Below, in pieces: positions 1 through 6,162 of a stretch of DNA of 8,684 bases. The translations under genes and the position numbers were made by a program. The DNA is from Methanofastidiosum sp. Lineage in GTDB: Archaea > Methanobacteriota_B > Thermococci > Methanofastidiosales > Methanofastidiosaceae. A model generated the notes under the pieces. The model saw only the letters and a list, made by a program, of their open reading frames with translations, did no database searches and was not told the DNA's origin. Each line of letters starts with the position of its first letter. Positions within the stretch are counted from its first letter, which is position 1. The DNA lies in contig DUKX01000241.1 in the NCBI GenBank assembly GCA_013329085.1, forward strand, positions 1 through 8,684, written 5' to 3'.

Positions 1-1434
1 GTTTATAGCTGTGGTGTAACAGTATTCACAATCAGAATAAGTTGGAGATTGAAGAGTAATATCAGCATCTAGGCCTGCTGCAGGAGTTACATTCCAAGTG
101 ATAGTATTGCCAGAAATACTCCCCCCTCCTGCGTTTAATATAGAAAATCCATCTGGTATAGTATCCACAACAACTATGTTTGAAGCAGAGCTATTACCAC
201 ATGATGTTGGGCCAGAATAAGATGCAGTGATGTTGTAAGTAATTTGCCCCCCTAAATACATCTGTGCTGGAGCACCGGTCTTAGAAACTGAAATAGAGGG
301 AATATTTGAAACTGAATAACTTCCAATCTTAACAGGCGGGTAAAAAGGCACTTCACAATATAGATATTCCGGCCTAAAAATAATGGTGCCTGCAGATAAA
401 GACCCACACCACCCACCAGATGGAACTAAATCGAAAGTAAGATTAGTAAGCCCATTTGGAATATCTCCTAAAATGAATTTGCCCCCACTATAAGATGCCC
501 CAACTGGGGAGGTAATATTTGCAACAGTTAAACTTCCAAAATCAGCAGATAAATTAAAATCATAAGCTTTTCCACCGGTATTTGTAATTGGAATAGTAAA
601 AGTGTTCCCGACACCGCAGTAATTAATATTAAAAGAAGGAACAGTATAATCTATCTTCGGTGGATTTGGTTGAAAAGCGATGCTTGCTATAGTTTCTTGA
701 GTTTGGCAAACTCCACAACTTCCCCATGTAACACTAGCAGTATCATATAATTGGTTACACCCAATAACTTTTGCACTTATTTGTATTTGTACCTTATCGT
801 CTGGATCCATATGCGAAAGAGCAGGAATTTGTGTAGATGTCCACTCGAAGATTCCAGGAACTGTTTCAACTCCTGCAGGTGAAGAAGAAATGTATTGTAA
901 TCCCGGCTGTAACGTATCTGTTATAACTACATTTTCAATTGGTCCAAGCCCCGTGCTTGTTACAGTTATAGTCCATGAAACATTTTCTTCCAATGTAGCA
1001 TTTTGAGTAGAAGGTGTTTTTTCTATTGTAACTGCGCCCGGATAAACGGTGATTGGTTTTGTAAAAGATAGAGAGTGTGAACTATTATTATAATCGTATG
1101 TACCATTTGCAGAAATATTTCCGACTTGTGCATTGCACAAAGTGTTAACTCTGATCTTTTTTATATCAGAAAGACCTGGGCCTAAGGAAGATACATTGTG
1201 TGTAAGGGGGTCAGAAGTGCTAAATCCTATTGGTAGGGTAATCGCATAGTTGATATCAATTGCAGTTTCATTGACTGAAGTATTTCTTAGTGTCACATTA
1301 TAATCATAAGGATAACAATTATAGACTGCAGCATTTCCGTCAATGCTTATATCTATGATCTGAGCAGATACAGATATTATAGAAAAACTTAGTATAGAAA
1401 GTAATAATATAAAAATAATCGATGGTTTATTCAT
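1..1434 (-). CDS. Secreted cell-surface protein with DUF11-type repeats (partial, C-terminus off the left edge)
   Basis: An open frame of 478 codons with no stop runs from an ATG at 1434 to the first base of the window, so the C-terminus is missing. Residues 1-24 form a signal peptide (hydrophobic core IIFILLLSILSFSII, likely cut after SVSA). Two DUF11-like beta-sandwich domains can be read, at about 134-245 (EKTPSTQNATLEENVSW, then VVITDTLQPGLQYI) and from about 380 onward (VSKTGAPAQMYLGGQITYNI, then VVVDTIPDGFSIL). An N-terminal domain (25-130) and a less typical beta-rich domain (258-375) surround them. About fifteen N-X-S/T sequons suggest heavy archaeal N-glycosylation. Eleven cysteines are visible, including CGVC at 240-243 and CEYC at 469-472 at matching places near the ends of the two DUF11 units. 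DUF11 proteins are usually exported envelope or adhesin-like proteins. The specific role is unknown. The start is supported by a TATA box 25 bases upstream. Confidence 0.85.
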   Translation of the reverse strand, partial: MNKPSIIFILLLSILSFSIISVSAQIIDISIDGNAAVYNCYPYDYNVTLRNTSVNETAIDINYAITLPIGFSTSDPLTHNVSSLGPGLSDIKKIRVNTLCNAQVGNISANGTYDYNNSSHSLSFTKPITVYPGAVTIEKTPSTQNATLEENVSWTITVTSTGLGPIENVVITDTLQPGLQYISSSPAGVETVPGIFEWTSTQIPALSHMDPDDKVQIQISAKVIGCNQLYDTASVTWGSCGVCQTQETIASIAFQPNPPKIDYTVPSFNINYCGVGNTFTIPITNTGGKAYDFNLSADFGSLTVANITSPVGASYSGGKFILGDIPNGLTNLTFDLVPSGGWCGSLSAGTIIFRPEYLYCEVPFYPPVKIGSYSVSNIPSISVSKTGAPAQMYLGGQITYNITASYSGPTSCGNSSASNIVVVDTIPDGFSILNAGGGSISGNTITWNVTPAAGLDADITLQSPTYSDCEYCYTTAIN

Positions 1435-1455
1435 GCAATATAAAAAAAATTCTAA

Positions 1456-1469
1456 TATATAAACTTTAC
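1456..1469 (-). promoter_or_regulatory. Promoter (BRE/TATA) of the DUF11 surface protein gene
   Basis: Read on the minus strand, GTAAAG (BRE-like) is followed by TTTATATA at 1456-1463. The box centre is about 25 bases from the ATG at 1434. Archaeal TATA boxes lie about 25-27 bases before the transcription start, so the mRNA is probably leaderless. No Shine-Dalgarno sequence precedes the ATG, which fits. Confidence 0.55.
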
Positions 1470-1533
1470 GGCATTGGTAATCAATTACTGAATATAAAAT
1501 AGCAATAACTATAAATTTGATTGAATAGAAATA

Positions 1534-1569
1534 TAATAAAATAGAAAAACAATAACGATAAACGTTATT
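1534..1569 (-). terminator. Hairpin plus T-rich tract downstream of the symporter gene
   Basis: A perfect 7-base-pair stem, AATAACG (1551-1557) with CGTTATT (1563-1569) around a 5-base loop, is followed on the minus strand by GTTTTTCTATTTTATT (1535-1550). This lies between the symporter stop and the surface-protein promoter, where a transcript end is expected. The stem is AT-rich and weak, so the T tract may be the active part. Confidence 0.4.
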
Positions 1570-1581
1570 TCAATATTATTC

Positions 1582-1600
1582 AAATAAAAAATAAAAATTT
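1582..1600 (-). terminator. U-rich terminator directly after the symporter stop
   Basis: Directly behind the symporter stop codon the minus strand reads AAATTTTTATTTTTTATTT. Archaeal RNA polymerase terminates at such U-rich tracts without needing a hairpin. Together with the hairpin/T-tract further on it probably ends the symporter transcript. Confidence 0.45.
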
Positions 1601-1601
1601 A

Positions 1602-3350
1602 TTAAAGTCCTTTAAACGCTTTGTCAATTAGCTTTTTCTCAGGAGGTTTTGTCAGTAGACTTACAATTATCATAAGTGCAACTGATACGGGTATTGCAAT
1701 GAAAAATGGGTCAAGCTGAGTAAGTGAAGCTTTTGCATTTAGTAATACTGGTTTCCCAAATATCCATTGACATATCCTCAAAGGCTCAGATTCAGATACT
1801 TTGAAGAATAATGTCCATATTACCCAGGATAAGAATCCTCCGGTCATTGAAACTATTGCACCTATTCTTGTTGACTTTCTCCAGAATAAGGCTCCTGTGT
1901 ATGCGGGCAAGAAAACTGCACTGCACATACCCATGAATATTGTTGTACCTCTGGCAATTATTGCGGGGGGGAGTACATACCCTAAAGCAAGGGATACTAA
2001 GACTGTTGCACCAATCCCGATTTTTGTCACAGTTACGGCATTGATTTTTTCTGAAGCATTTTTGACCCAAACGTGGTAGAAGTCATGCCCAAATGAAGTG
2101 CCCATCGCATGAAATTGCCCCGAAATAGTAGACATTGCAGCGGAGATTAGAGTAATCATAAATAGTATAACAAACCAACTTGGGAATCTGTAGTTGACAT
2201 ATTCTGGTATCGCAGAATCGGTCCAGTAAACATACTCTGAAGGCCTTCCAACAAGTTTACCATTTGTATCGTACTTAAAGTACTGATCTCGTATCTCTTG
2301 ATTTGATAACCCTGGCTTGTATTCGGCCTTTATTACTTCCACGCCTTCTTTTTCAAAATATGCATTGGTAAGGGATCCAACTGTAAAAGCAACACCTGTC
2401 ATCAAAAGGATGAATACTCCTCCAATTCCAACTGCTTTAGTAAGGTCACGTTTGTTTTTTGCAGTCATGCAACGTACGGCAAGCTGAGGTTGTGCAAGTA
2501 CCCCTACACCAACTCCAAATATCAGGCCCATGATCACAGACCAGAATATCCCCTGCGTATCATTTAGCCCGCTGGCGTCTGCTGGAGTATTCCCAAGACT
2601 CATTGTGGGAAAAGAAGTAAATCCCTGATGGCCAAATATACTGAGAGGCGCCCCTTTATTAGTCAGCATTGAATATGAATCTGTAAGCTGGAAATTCTCA
2701 AGGGACTGGTGAGCTTCAGTTATACCCCCAAATGCAGCATAAGTACCAACTAAAAGCAGTATCATTCCAACTGCCATTATAGTTCCCTGCAATGCATCGG
2801 TGTATAACACTGCCAATAGTCCTCCAAATAGAACGTAACCTGCGACTATCCCAGTCATAACTATCAAAGCTAGATTGAAATTCAGATTAAATGTTGATTC
2901 AATCATTCTTGCTGCCCCAATTATCACAACTGACGTATACAAAGGCATGAATATCGTGATAAGAAGCCCAAAAGATCCTTGTAAGGTCTTGGAGTCGAAT
3001 CTCTTACCGACTATTTCGGGGAATGTCAATGCACCTAGATTTTGCCCAACGTGTCTTGCTCTGTTTCCCCATACGACAAACGCCAAAAATATTCCGACAA
3101 AAATATTCATGAACGTAAGCCAGAGAAGTCCCATCCCAAACATAGAGGCAGAGCCCCCAAATCCCACTATTGCCGATGTACTGATAAAAGTAGCACCGTA
3201 AGAAATCGCAATAATGTAAGGGTGGACATTCCTTCCAGCCAACATATAATCTTCCTTGTTTTTTGTTTCCTTCCACCCTTTGTGGGCTAGGAAACCAGTA
3301 ACAGCAAGATAACAGAATATTACAATAATTGATATAGCTGTATTCTCCAT
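1602..3350 (-). CDS. Sodium:solute symporter (SSS family)
   Basis: A 582-residue integral membrane protein of the sodium:solute symporter family (LeuT fold), which takes up a solute with Na+. The substrate (for example an amino acid, a carboxylate or pantothenate) cannot be told from sequence reading. About 13 hydrophobic helices can be drawn, starting at 6-25 and ending at 548-567. Family signs are GATFISTSAIVGFGG in helix 2 (52-66), TDALQGTIMAVG (184-195), QPQLAVR (287-293), and LISAAMSTISGQF (401-413), the helix that in characterised members supplies serines to the Na2 site. A hydrophilic segment of about 60 residues (331-390) links two helices in the C-terminal half. The ATG at 3350 lies 4 bases after the stop of a tiny upstream gene for a putative accessory protein, so the two are co-transcribed. 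Length is normal for the family. Confidence 0.9.
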   Translation of the reverse strand: MENTAISIIVIFCYLAVTGFLAHKGWKETKNKEDYMLAGRNVHPYIIAISYGATFISTSAIVGFGGSASMFGMGLLWLTFMNIFVGIFLAFVVWGNRARHVGQNLGALTFPEIVGKRFDSKTLQGSFGLLITIFMPLYTSVVIIGAARMIESTFNLNFNLALIVMTGIVAGYVLFGGLLAVLYTDALQGTIMAVGMILLLVGTYAAFGGITEAHQSLENFQLTDSYSMLTNKGAPLSIFGHQGFTSFPTMSLGNTPADASGLNDTQGIFWSVIMGLIFGVGVGVLAQPQLAVRCMTAKNKRDLTKAVGIGGVFILLMTGVAFTVGSLTNAYFEKEGVEVIKAEYKPGLSNQEIRDQYFKYDTNGKLVGRPSEYVYWTDSAIPEYVNYRFPSWFVILFMITLISAAMSTISGQFHAMGTSFGHDFYHVWVKNASEKINAVTVTKIGIGATVLVSLALGYVLPPAIIARGTTIFMGMCSAVFLPAYTGALFWRKSTRIGAIVSMTGGFLSWVIWTLFFKVSESEPLRICQWIFGKPVLLNAKASLTQLDPFFIAIPVSVALMIIVSLLTKPPEKKLIDKAFKGL

Positions 3351-3354
3351 AATA

Positions 3355-3465
3355 TCACTCTTTATTCTCCTTCAATTTGACTACAGACCACACTACACAT
3401 AACAGAGTGGACAATAAGGTCAACAGATACGCTGACCATACCCATGGATCAGAAATTCCGAACAT
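3355..3465 (-). CDS. Symporter small accessory protein (36 residues)
   Basis: A 36-codon frame, ATG at 3465 to TGA at 3355-3357, directly precedes the symporter with a 4-base gap. It reads MFGISDPWVWSAYLLTLLST, then LLCVVWSVVKLKENKE: a short start with a DPW-V-W motif, one transmembrane helix (about 9-29) and a charged tail. This matches the known type of tiny one-helix proteins encoded just upstream of archaeal and bacterial SSS transporters, which usually begin MFG-DPW-W-AY. It presumably sits in the membrane beside the symporter; that partnership is inferred from gene order. The promoter lies just upstream, with its TATA centre 35 bases from the ATG. No good Shine-Dalgarno sequence is seen. 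Confidence 0.82.
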   Translation of the reverse strand: MFGISDPWVWSAYLLTLLSTLLCVVWSVVKLKENKE

Positions 3466-3492
3466 TTTAAACCACAAGTCAAATAAGAGTTT

Positions 3493-3508
3493 AATATTTA
3501 TAAATATT
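3493..3508. promoter_or_regulatory. 16-base palindrome over the symporter TATA box (candidate operator)
   Basis: AATATTTATAAATATT is a perfect palindrome that contains the TTTATAAA box of the symporter unit. It matches 14 of 16 bases of AATATCTTTAAATATT at 3625-3640 in the promoter region of the divergent regulator gene, with the same half-sites AATAT and ATATT and the same 6-base spacing. A repressor bound here would block TBP. The caveat is that the whole region is very AT-rich. Confidence 0.4.
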
Positions 3509-3511
3509 TCG
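3497..3511 (-). promoter_or_regulatory. Promoter of the symporter unit
   Basis: On the minus strand, CGAAA (BRE-like, 3507-3511) is followed within a few bases by TTTATAAA (3497-3504). The box centre is 35 bases before the ATG of the accessory gene, giving an expected 5' leader of about 10 bases. No other good TATA/BRE pair is visible between the two divergent units on this strand. Confidence 0.55.
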
Positions 3512-3536
3512 CGTGTAATACGAATTTTTTGTTAAA

Positions 3537-3558
3537 ATTATAATATAACTATTATAAT
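3537..3558. repeat. Inverted repeat with 9-base arms in the divergent promoter region
   Basis: ATTATAATA (3537-3545) and TATTATAAT (3550-3558) are exact reverse complements separated by TAAC. It lies between the two promoter palindromes. Its arms contain only A and T, so chance formation is quite possible, but its position would suit a further regulator site. Confidence 0.3.
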
Positions 3559-3620
3559 AAAAATTTATTAATCAAATTAATTAATTATACGGTAAAATAA
3601 ATATTATTTCAAATATCGAC

Positions 3621-3644
3621 ATACAATATCTTTAAATATTGTAT
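3621..3644. promoter_or_regulatory. Inverted repeat upstream of the regulator gene (candidate autoregulatory operator, with TATA-like core)
   Basis: ATACAATAT (3621-3629) and ATATTGTAT (3636-3644) are exact reverse complements around CTTTAA. The core contains TTTAAATA (3631-3638), which could be the TATA box, giving a leader of about 30 bases before the ATG at 3692. A second TATA-like stretch, TTTATATT at 3656-3663, would give an almost leaderless mRNA; in that case the repeat would sit upstream of the box. Either position suits control by the winged-helix protein encoded next to it. Unlike the other repeats here, this one has a C/G pair in its arms. Confidence 0.45.
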
Positions 3645-3691
3645 AATCCTCTATTTTTATATTAACACATTAAAATTAAGATGGGGTTTTG

Positions 3692-4447
3692 ATGGAACTT
3701 TGGAATTTTATTCTAAATAGCCAGAAGAGAATGGATATACTGGATCAATTGTCCCTTACCAATCCTCAAAAAAGCCTTGACATTGCAAAGAAACTAGAGA
3801 TGAGGTGGCAGGATGTTTCTACCCAGTTAAATCTCTTTGTTGAAAAAAAGCTTGCTGCCAAGGATGGAACCCAGTTTTATCTATCCAAACAGGGACAAAT
3901 TTACAAATCACAGATCAAAAATCTCCAAGACCTAGAAAACAATGTGGAGAAATATTCCGATTTTATTGAAAAGCATAATATAGAAAAGATTCCAAACTGT
4001 TTTGTTAGAGATTTTTTGAGTTGGGAAAAAAATAAATTGAGTCATCTTACATCCCTTGATGTGTTCCCATTCATCTCAAAAAATGTAAAGGGGTCCAAAA
4101 CTGAACATCTGGGCGTATTCTCAAGAATTTCAAAGGATATCCAAGATATATTTTCTGGAATGGGCGATGGCGTAAACCTCAGGATAATATATCCAATAGA
4201 GGAAATAAACAAACTAAATAAAAATGACTATCTCTTGGACAATCAAAAATATGAAGTGAGATTTGTAGAGAGAAAGGATATGTACTGCGTTATGCAGGTT
4301 TGCGATAGGAATTTTTCTTGGATAGGATTTGAAGACCATAAAAATGAATTCGATTATCTTAACATCATAGAAGGAAATGATACCAGATTTCTAGACTGGT
4401 CGATATCAAACTTTGAATTCCTATGGAAGAATTCTAAAAAACTTTAG
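3692..4447 (+). CDS. Winged-helix transcriptional regulator with FilR1-type (DUF1724) C-terminal domain
   Basis: A 251-residue cytoplasmic DNA-binding protein. Residues 1-75 look like an archaeal winged helix: a first helix with SQKRMDILDQL, a recognition region around DIAKKLEMRWQDVSTQLNLF (30-49) and a wing near KDGTQFYLSKQG. A linker has HNIEKIP (95-101), a pattern commonly seen before the FilR1 middle domain. Residues about 115-245 would be that alpha/beta ligand or signal domain, found mainly in methanogen regulators. The ATG at 3692 is preferred over the TTG at 3689; only a poor GGGG lies upstream. The gene is followed 7 bases later by a radical SAM gene and is divergent from a symporter unit. 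A palindrome in its promoter suggests autoregulation. The signal it senses is unknown. Confidence 0.78.
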   Translation: MELWNFILNSQKRMDILDQLSLTNPQKSLDIAKKLEMRWQDVSTQLNLFVEKKLAAKDGTQFYLSKQGQIYKSQIKNLQDLENNVEKYSDFIEKHNIEKIPNCFVRDFLSWEKNKLSHLTSLDVFPFISKNVKGSKTEHLGVFSRISKDIQDIFSGMGDGVNLRIIYPIEEINKLNKNDYLLDNQKYEVRFVERKDMYCVMQVCDRNFSWIGFEDHKNEFDYLNIIEGNDTRFLDWSISNFEFLWKNSKKL

Positions 4448-4454
4448 GGATATA

Positions 4455-5483
4455 ATGGATTTTCCAGATAGATTAACAAAGGCATTTGAAGTAACTGAAA
4501 AACATTTTGATTCTATAAATATCGAAAGGGCGATTTTTTTATCTTACTACTGTGATCTAAAAGACTGCAAATTCTGTTATATGTCTACCATAAAATCTGG
4601 CCCTAAAAAAGGATTAAGAAGTATTGAATCACTTTTTGCCGAAGCTTTTCTTGTAAAAATGGCAAATTGGAAGGTTGAGTTCTTATCTTCAGGTTATGGC
4701 GTTTATGATACCAAAAAAATAGCAGATATAGCCAAAGGAATTGCCTGTATAACTGGCGAACCAGTGTGGCTAAATACTGGAATACTTGAAAAAGACGATC
4801 TATCTGTTTTCGAAAATGAATTGAAAGGTGTCACTGCATCGATAGAAACTTTTACTGAAGAGCTGTTTCAAAAACTCTGCCCTTCAAAAAACTGGGATAA
4901 GCTAATAAATTTCTTGGATATTGCAACTGAGCTTGGATACAAGAAAGGCGTTACAATAATATTGGGTATTGGTGAGAAGAGAGAAGATCTTGAAAATCTT
5001 TTTGAGATAATCAAAAATTACAAGATAGATAGGGTGACATTTTATTCCTTGAATCCCCACAAAGGAACTATTTTTGAAGATTCAGTGCCCCCGACTTCTT
5101 TATACTATCTTGATATTGTTTCAGAAACAAGATTAATGTTTCCCGAACTAGAAATCGTTACAGGTATTTGGTCGGATAGAATTAATTTAGTTGGGCCTCT
5201 ATTATTGGCAGGTTCAAATGGAATAACAAAGTTTTCATGGAAAAAGTTTTACGGATCTAAACTTAGAAAATCTCTCACATCAGAGATACAAGAATTTGAA
5301 AAGATTTCAAAAAGAAGATTCAAAGGGAGCATGACAGATATATCACTGCTCCAGAATAAATTAAAATTTCCCGAAGATCCCTTATATAAAAATGAAGCTG
5401 TTGAAAAAGAGATAATTGAAAGATCAGATCAAATAAAGGAAAGGATAGAATCTTACATTTCTGAAATTAGACTACTTAAATGA
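4455..5483 (+). CDS. Radical SAM protein, biotin synthase/HmdB-like, with a CX4CX2C cluster motif
   Basis: A 342-residue enzyme expected to bind a 4Fe-4S cluster and S-adenosylmethionine. The cluster motif is CDLKDCKFC, with C33, C38 and C41, followed by the usual aromatic (Y42). The spacing is CX4CX2C instead of CX3CX2C. Further TIM-barrel signs are VEFLSSGYGVY (74-84, at the GGE-like position), TASIETF (127-133), VTIILGIGEK (166-175) and AGSNGITKF (252-260). The overall pattern recalls the biotin synthase/PylB/HmdB group; HmdB itself has CX5CX2C. Residues 275-342 form a charged helical tail. The ATG at 4455 (after GGGA) is preferred to a TTG at 4413 that lies inside the upstream gene without a ribosome site. 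Only 7 bases separate it from the regulator gene, so they are co-transcribed. Its 3' end overlaps the convergent TfoX-domain gene by 12 bases. Substrate unknown. Confidence 0.8.
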   Translation: MDFPDRLTKAFEVTEKHFDSINIERAIFLSYYCDLKDCKFCYMSTIKSGPKKGLRSIESLFAEAFLVKMANWKVEFLSSGYGVYDTKKIADIAKGIACITGEPVWLNTGILEKDDLSVFENELKGVTASIETFTEELFQKLCPSKNWDKLINFLDIATELGYKKGVTIILGIGEKREDLENLFEIIKNYKIDRVTFYSLNPHKGTIFEDSVPPTSLYYLDIVSETRLMFPELEIVTGIWSDRINLVGPLLLAGSNGITKFSWKKFYGSKLRKSLTSEIQEFEKISKRRFKGSMTDISLLQNKLKFPEDPLYKNEAVEKEIIERSDQIKERIESYISEIRLLK

Positions 5484-5723
5484 GTCAAAAAATTCCTTCA
5501 AATCAGCCTTTACAGTTCCTGGTAAATGGTGCCACCTGATACCTCGGATAGCACCTTTCAATCCTTGAAGCATACTAAAACATGCACCGTCGTCAATGGT
5601 CTTTATTCTGATAAATGCTTCTTTGCTTCCCAATGAAATCAATTTTTCAGGCGTATCGATGCCAACAGCTATGAGTTTCTTACTGACTTCTTTGCCTATG
5701 TTTGGCATTCCAGTTAATTCCAT
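5472..5723 (-). CDS. TfoX C-terminal domain protein
   Basis: An 83-residue protein that matches the stand-alone C-terminal domain of TfoX. It has a helix-hairpin-helix-like start, LTGMPNIGKEVSKKLIAVGI (3-22), then TPEKLISLGSKEAFIRIK (24-41), then LQGLKGAIRGIRWHHLPG (52-69). In gamma-proteobacteria TfoX promotes competence, but isolated C-terminal domains in archaea have no assigned role, so a competence function should not be assumed. I chose the ATG at 5723, which sits one base after the TAA of the preceding DUF3783 gene and begins the conserved domain. An in-frame ATG at 5759 would add 12 charged residues and overlap the upstream gene. The two genes form an operon. Confidence 0.78.
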   Translation of the reverse strand: MELTGMPNIGKEVSKKLIAVGIDTPEKLISLGSKEAFIRIKTIDDGACFSMLQGLKGAIRGIRWHHLPGTVKADLKEFFDSFK

Positions 5724-5724
5724 A

Positions 5725-6111
5725 TTACCCACTTCTTTCAGACTTTCTCTTTTCCTCAAAATATTTTCTCTCCTCTATCAAATCAAGGATTAGCTTATCA
5801 AAATTCCATTCAATGTTATGCTCTGTCAGGACACAAAACAAAGGCTTTGCTATGTTTATATCTGAAAAATTATATAGGAGATACCGTATTTCCTCATCCA
5901 AAAAATCTAGGAACATCAAAACCTTATCCTGTTTATCTTCGAAGAAAGAGTTTTCATTGCTTTCAACTATTTCTGCTATTTTGATATTTTCTTTTCCAGA
6001 TGCAGAGATTATTTCTAGACTAATATTAAATTTTTGATCAAGGAAGCTTTTTATTTTATTAACATCCTCTTCAGGGTAACCATAAACAACAATATGCTTT
6101 TGCTTTTTCAT
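5725..6111 (-). CDS. DUF3783 domain protein
   Basis: A 128-residue soluble protein. The N-terminal part (5-60) looks like a small alpha/beta unit beginning HIVVYGY. The second half (about 63-118) fits DUF3783: KVLMFLDFLDEEIRYLL, then AKPLFCVLTEHNIEWNFDKL and a final acidic/basic helix. The E-x-N-x-x-W pattern near residues 97-102 is typical of that family, whose function is unknown. The ATG at 6111 has a TATA box about 25 bases upstream and no ribosome site, so a leaderless mRNA is likely. The TfoX-domain gene follows after one base. Confidence 0.72.
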   Translation of the reverse strand: MKKQKHIVVYGYPEEDVNKIKSFLDQKFNISLEIISASGKENIKIAEIVESNENSFFEDKQDKVLMFLDFLDEEIRYLLYNFSDINIAKPLFCVLTEHNIEWNFDKLILDLIEERKYFEEKRKSERSG

Positions 6112-6132
6112 GAAAAGTTAGAATAATTTTAT

Positions 6133-6154
6133 CTTTATAACTTCTTTGCAAAGA
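6133..6154 (-). promoter_or_regulatory. Promoter of the DUF3783/TfoX-domain operon with adjacent palindrome
   Basis: On the minus strand TTATAAAG (6133-6140) has its centre about 25 bases from the ATG at 6111, predicting a leaderless transcript. Immediately upstream, where the BRE would lie, is the perfect 12-base palindrome TCTTTGCAAAGA (6143-6154). It may be an operator, or a weak hairpin at the end of the yjjX transcript, whose stop is at 6163-6165. Confidence 0.45.
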
Positions 6155-6162
6155 TTTTTGAA

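Noticed and set aside
1792..3290. Several small frames on both strands across the symporter region
   Set aside because: They are out-of-frame shadows of the symporter, which has clear family motifs and full-length helices.
3466..3691. Possible small RNA or extra gene in the 226-base divergent region
   Set aside because: No coding frame, GC-rich stem or tRNA-like fold was seen. The stretch is AT-rich promoter DNA with inverted repeats.
4413..4454. TTG start at 4413 for the radical SAM protein
   Set aside because: It lies inside the regulator gene with no ribosome site. The ATG at 4455, just after the regulator's stop, is simpler.
5724..5759. ATG at 5759 as the start of the TfoX-domain protein
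   Set aside because: It would overlap the DUF3783 gene and add charged residues outside the domain. The ATG at 5723 gives a neat one-base junction. This choice is not certain.
5596..6037. Plus-strand frames opposite the TfoX-domain and DUF3783 genes
   Set aside because: They are antisense shadows. The minus-strand frames match known families and have a promoter.
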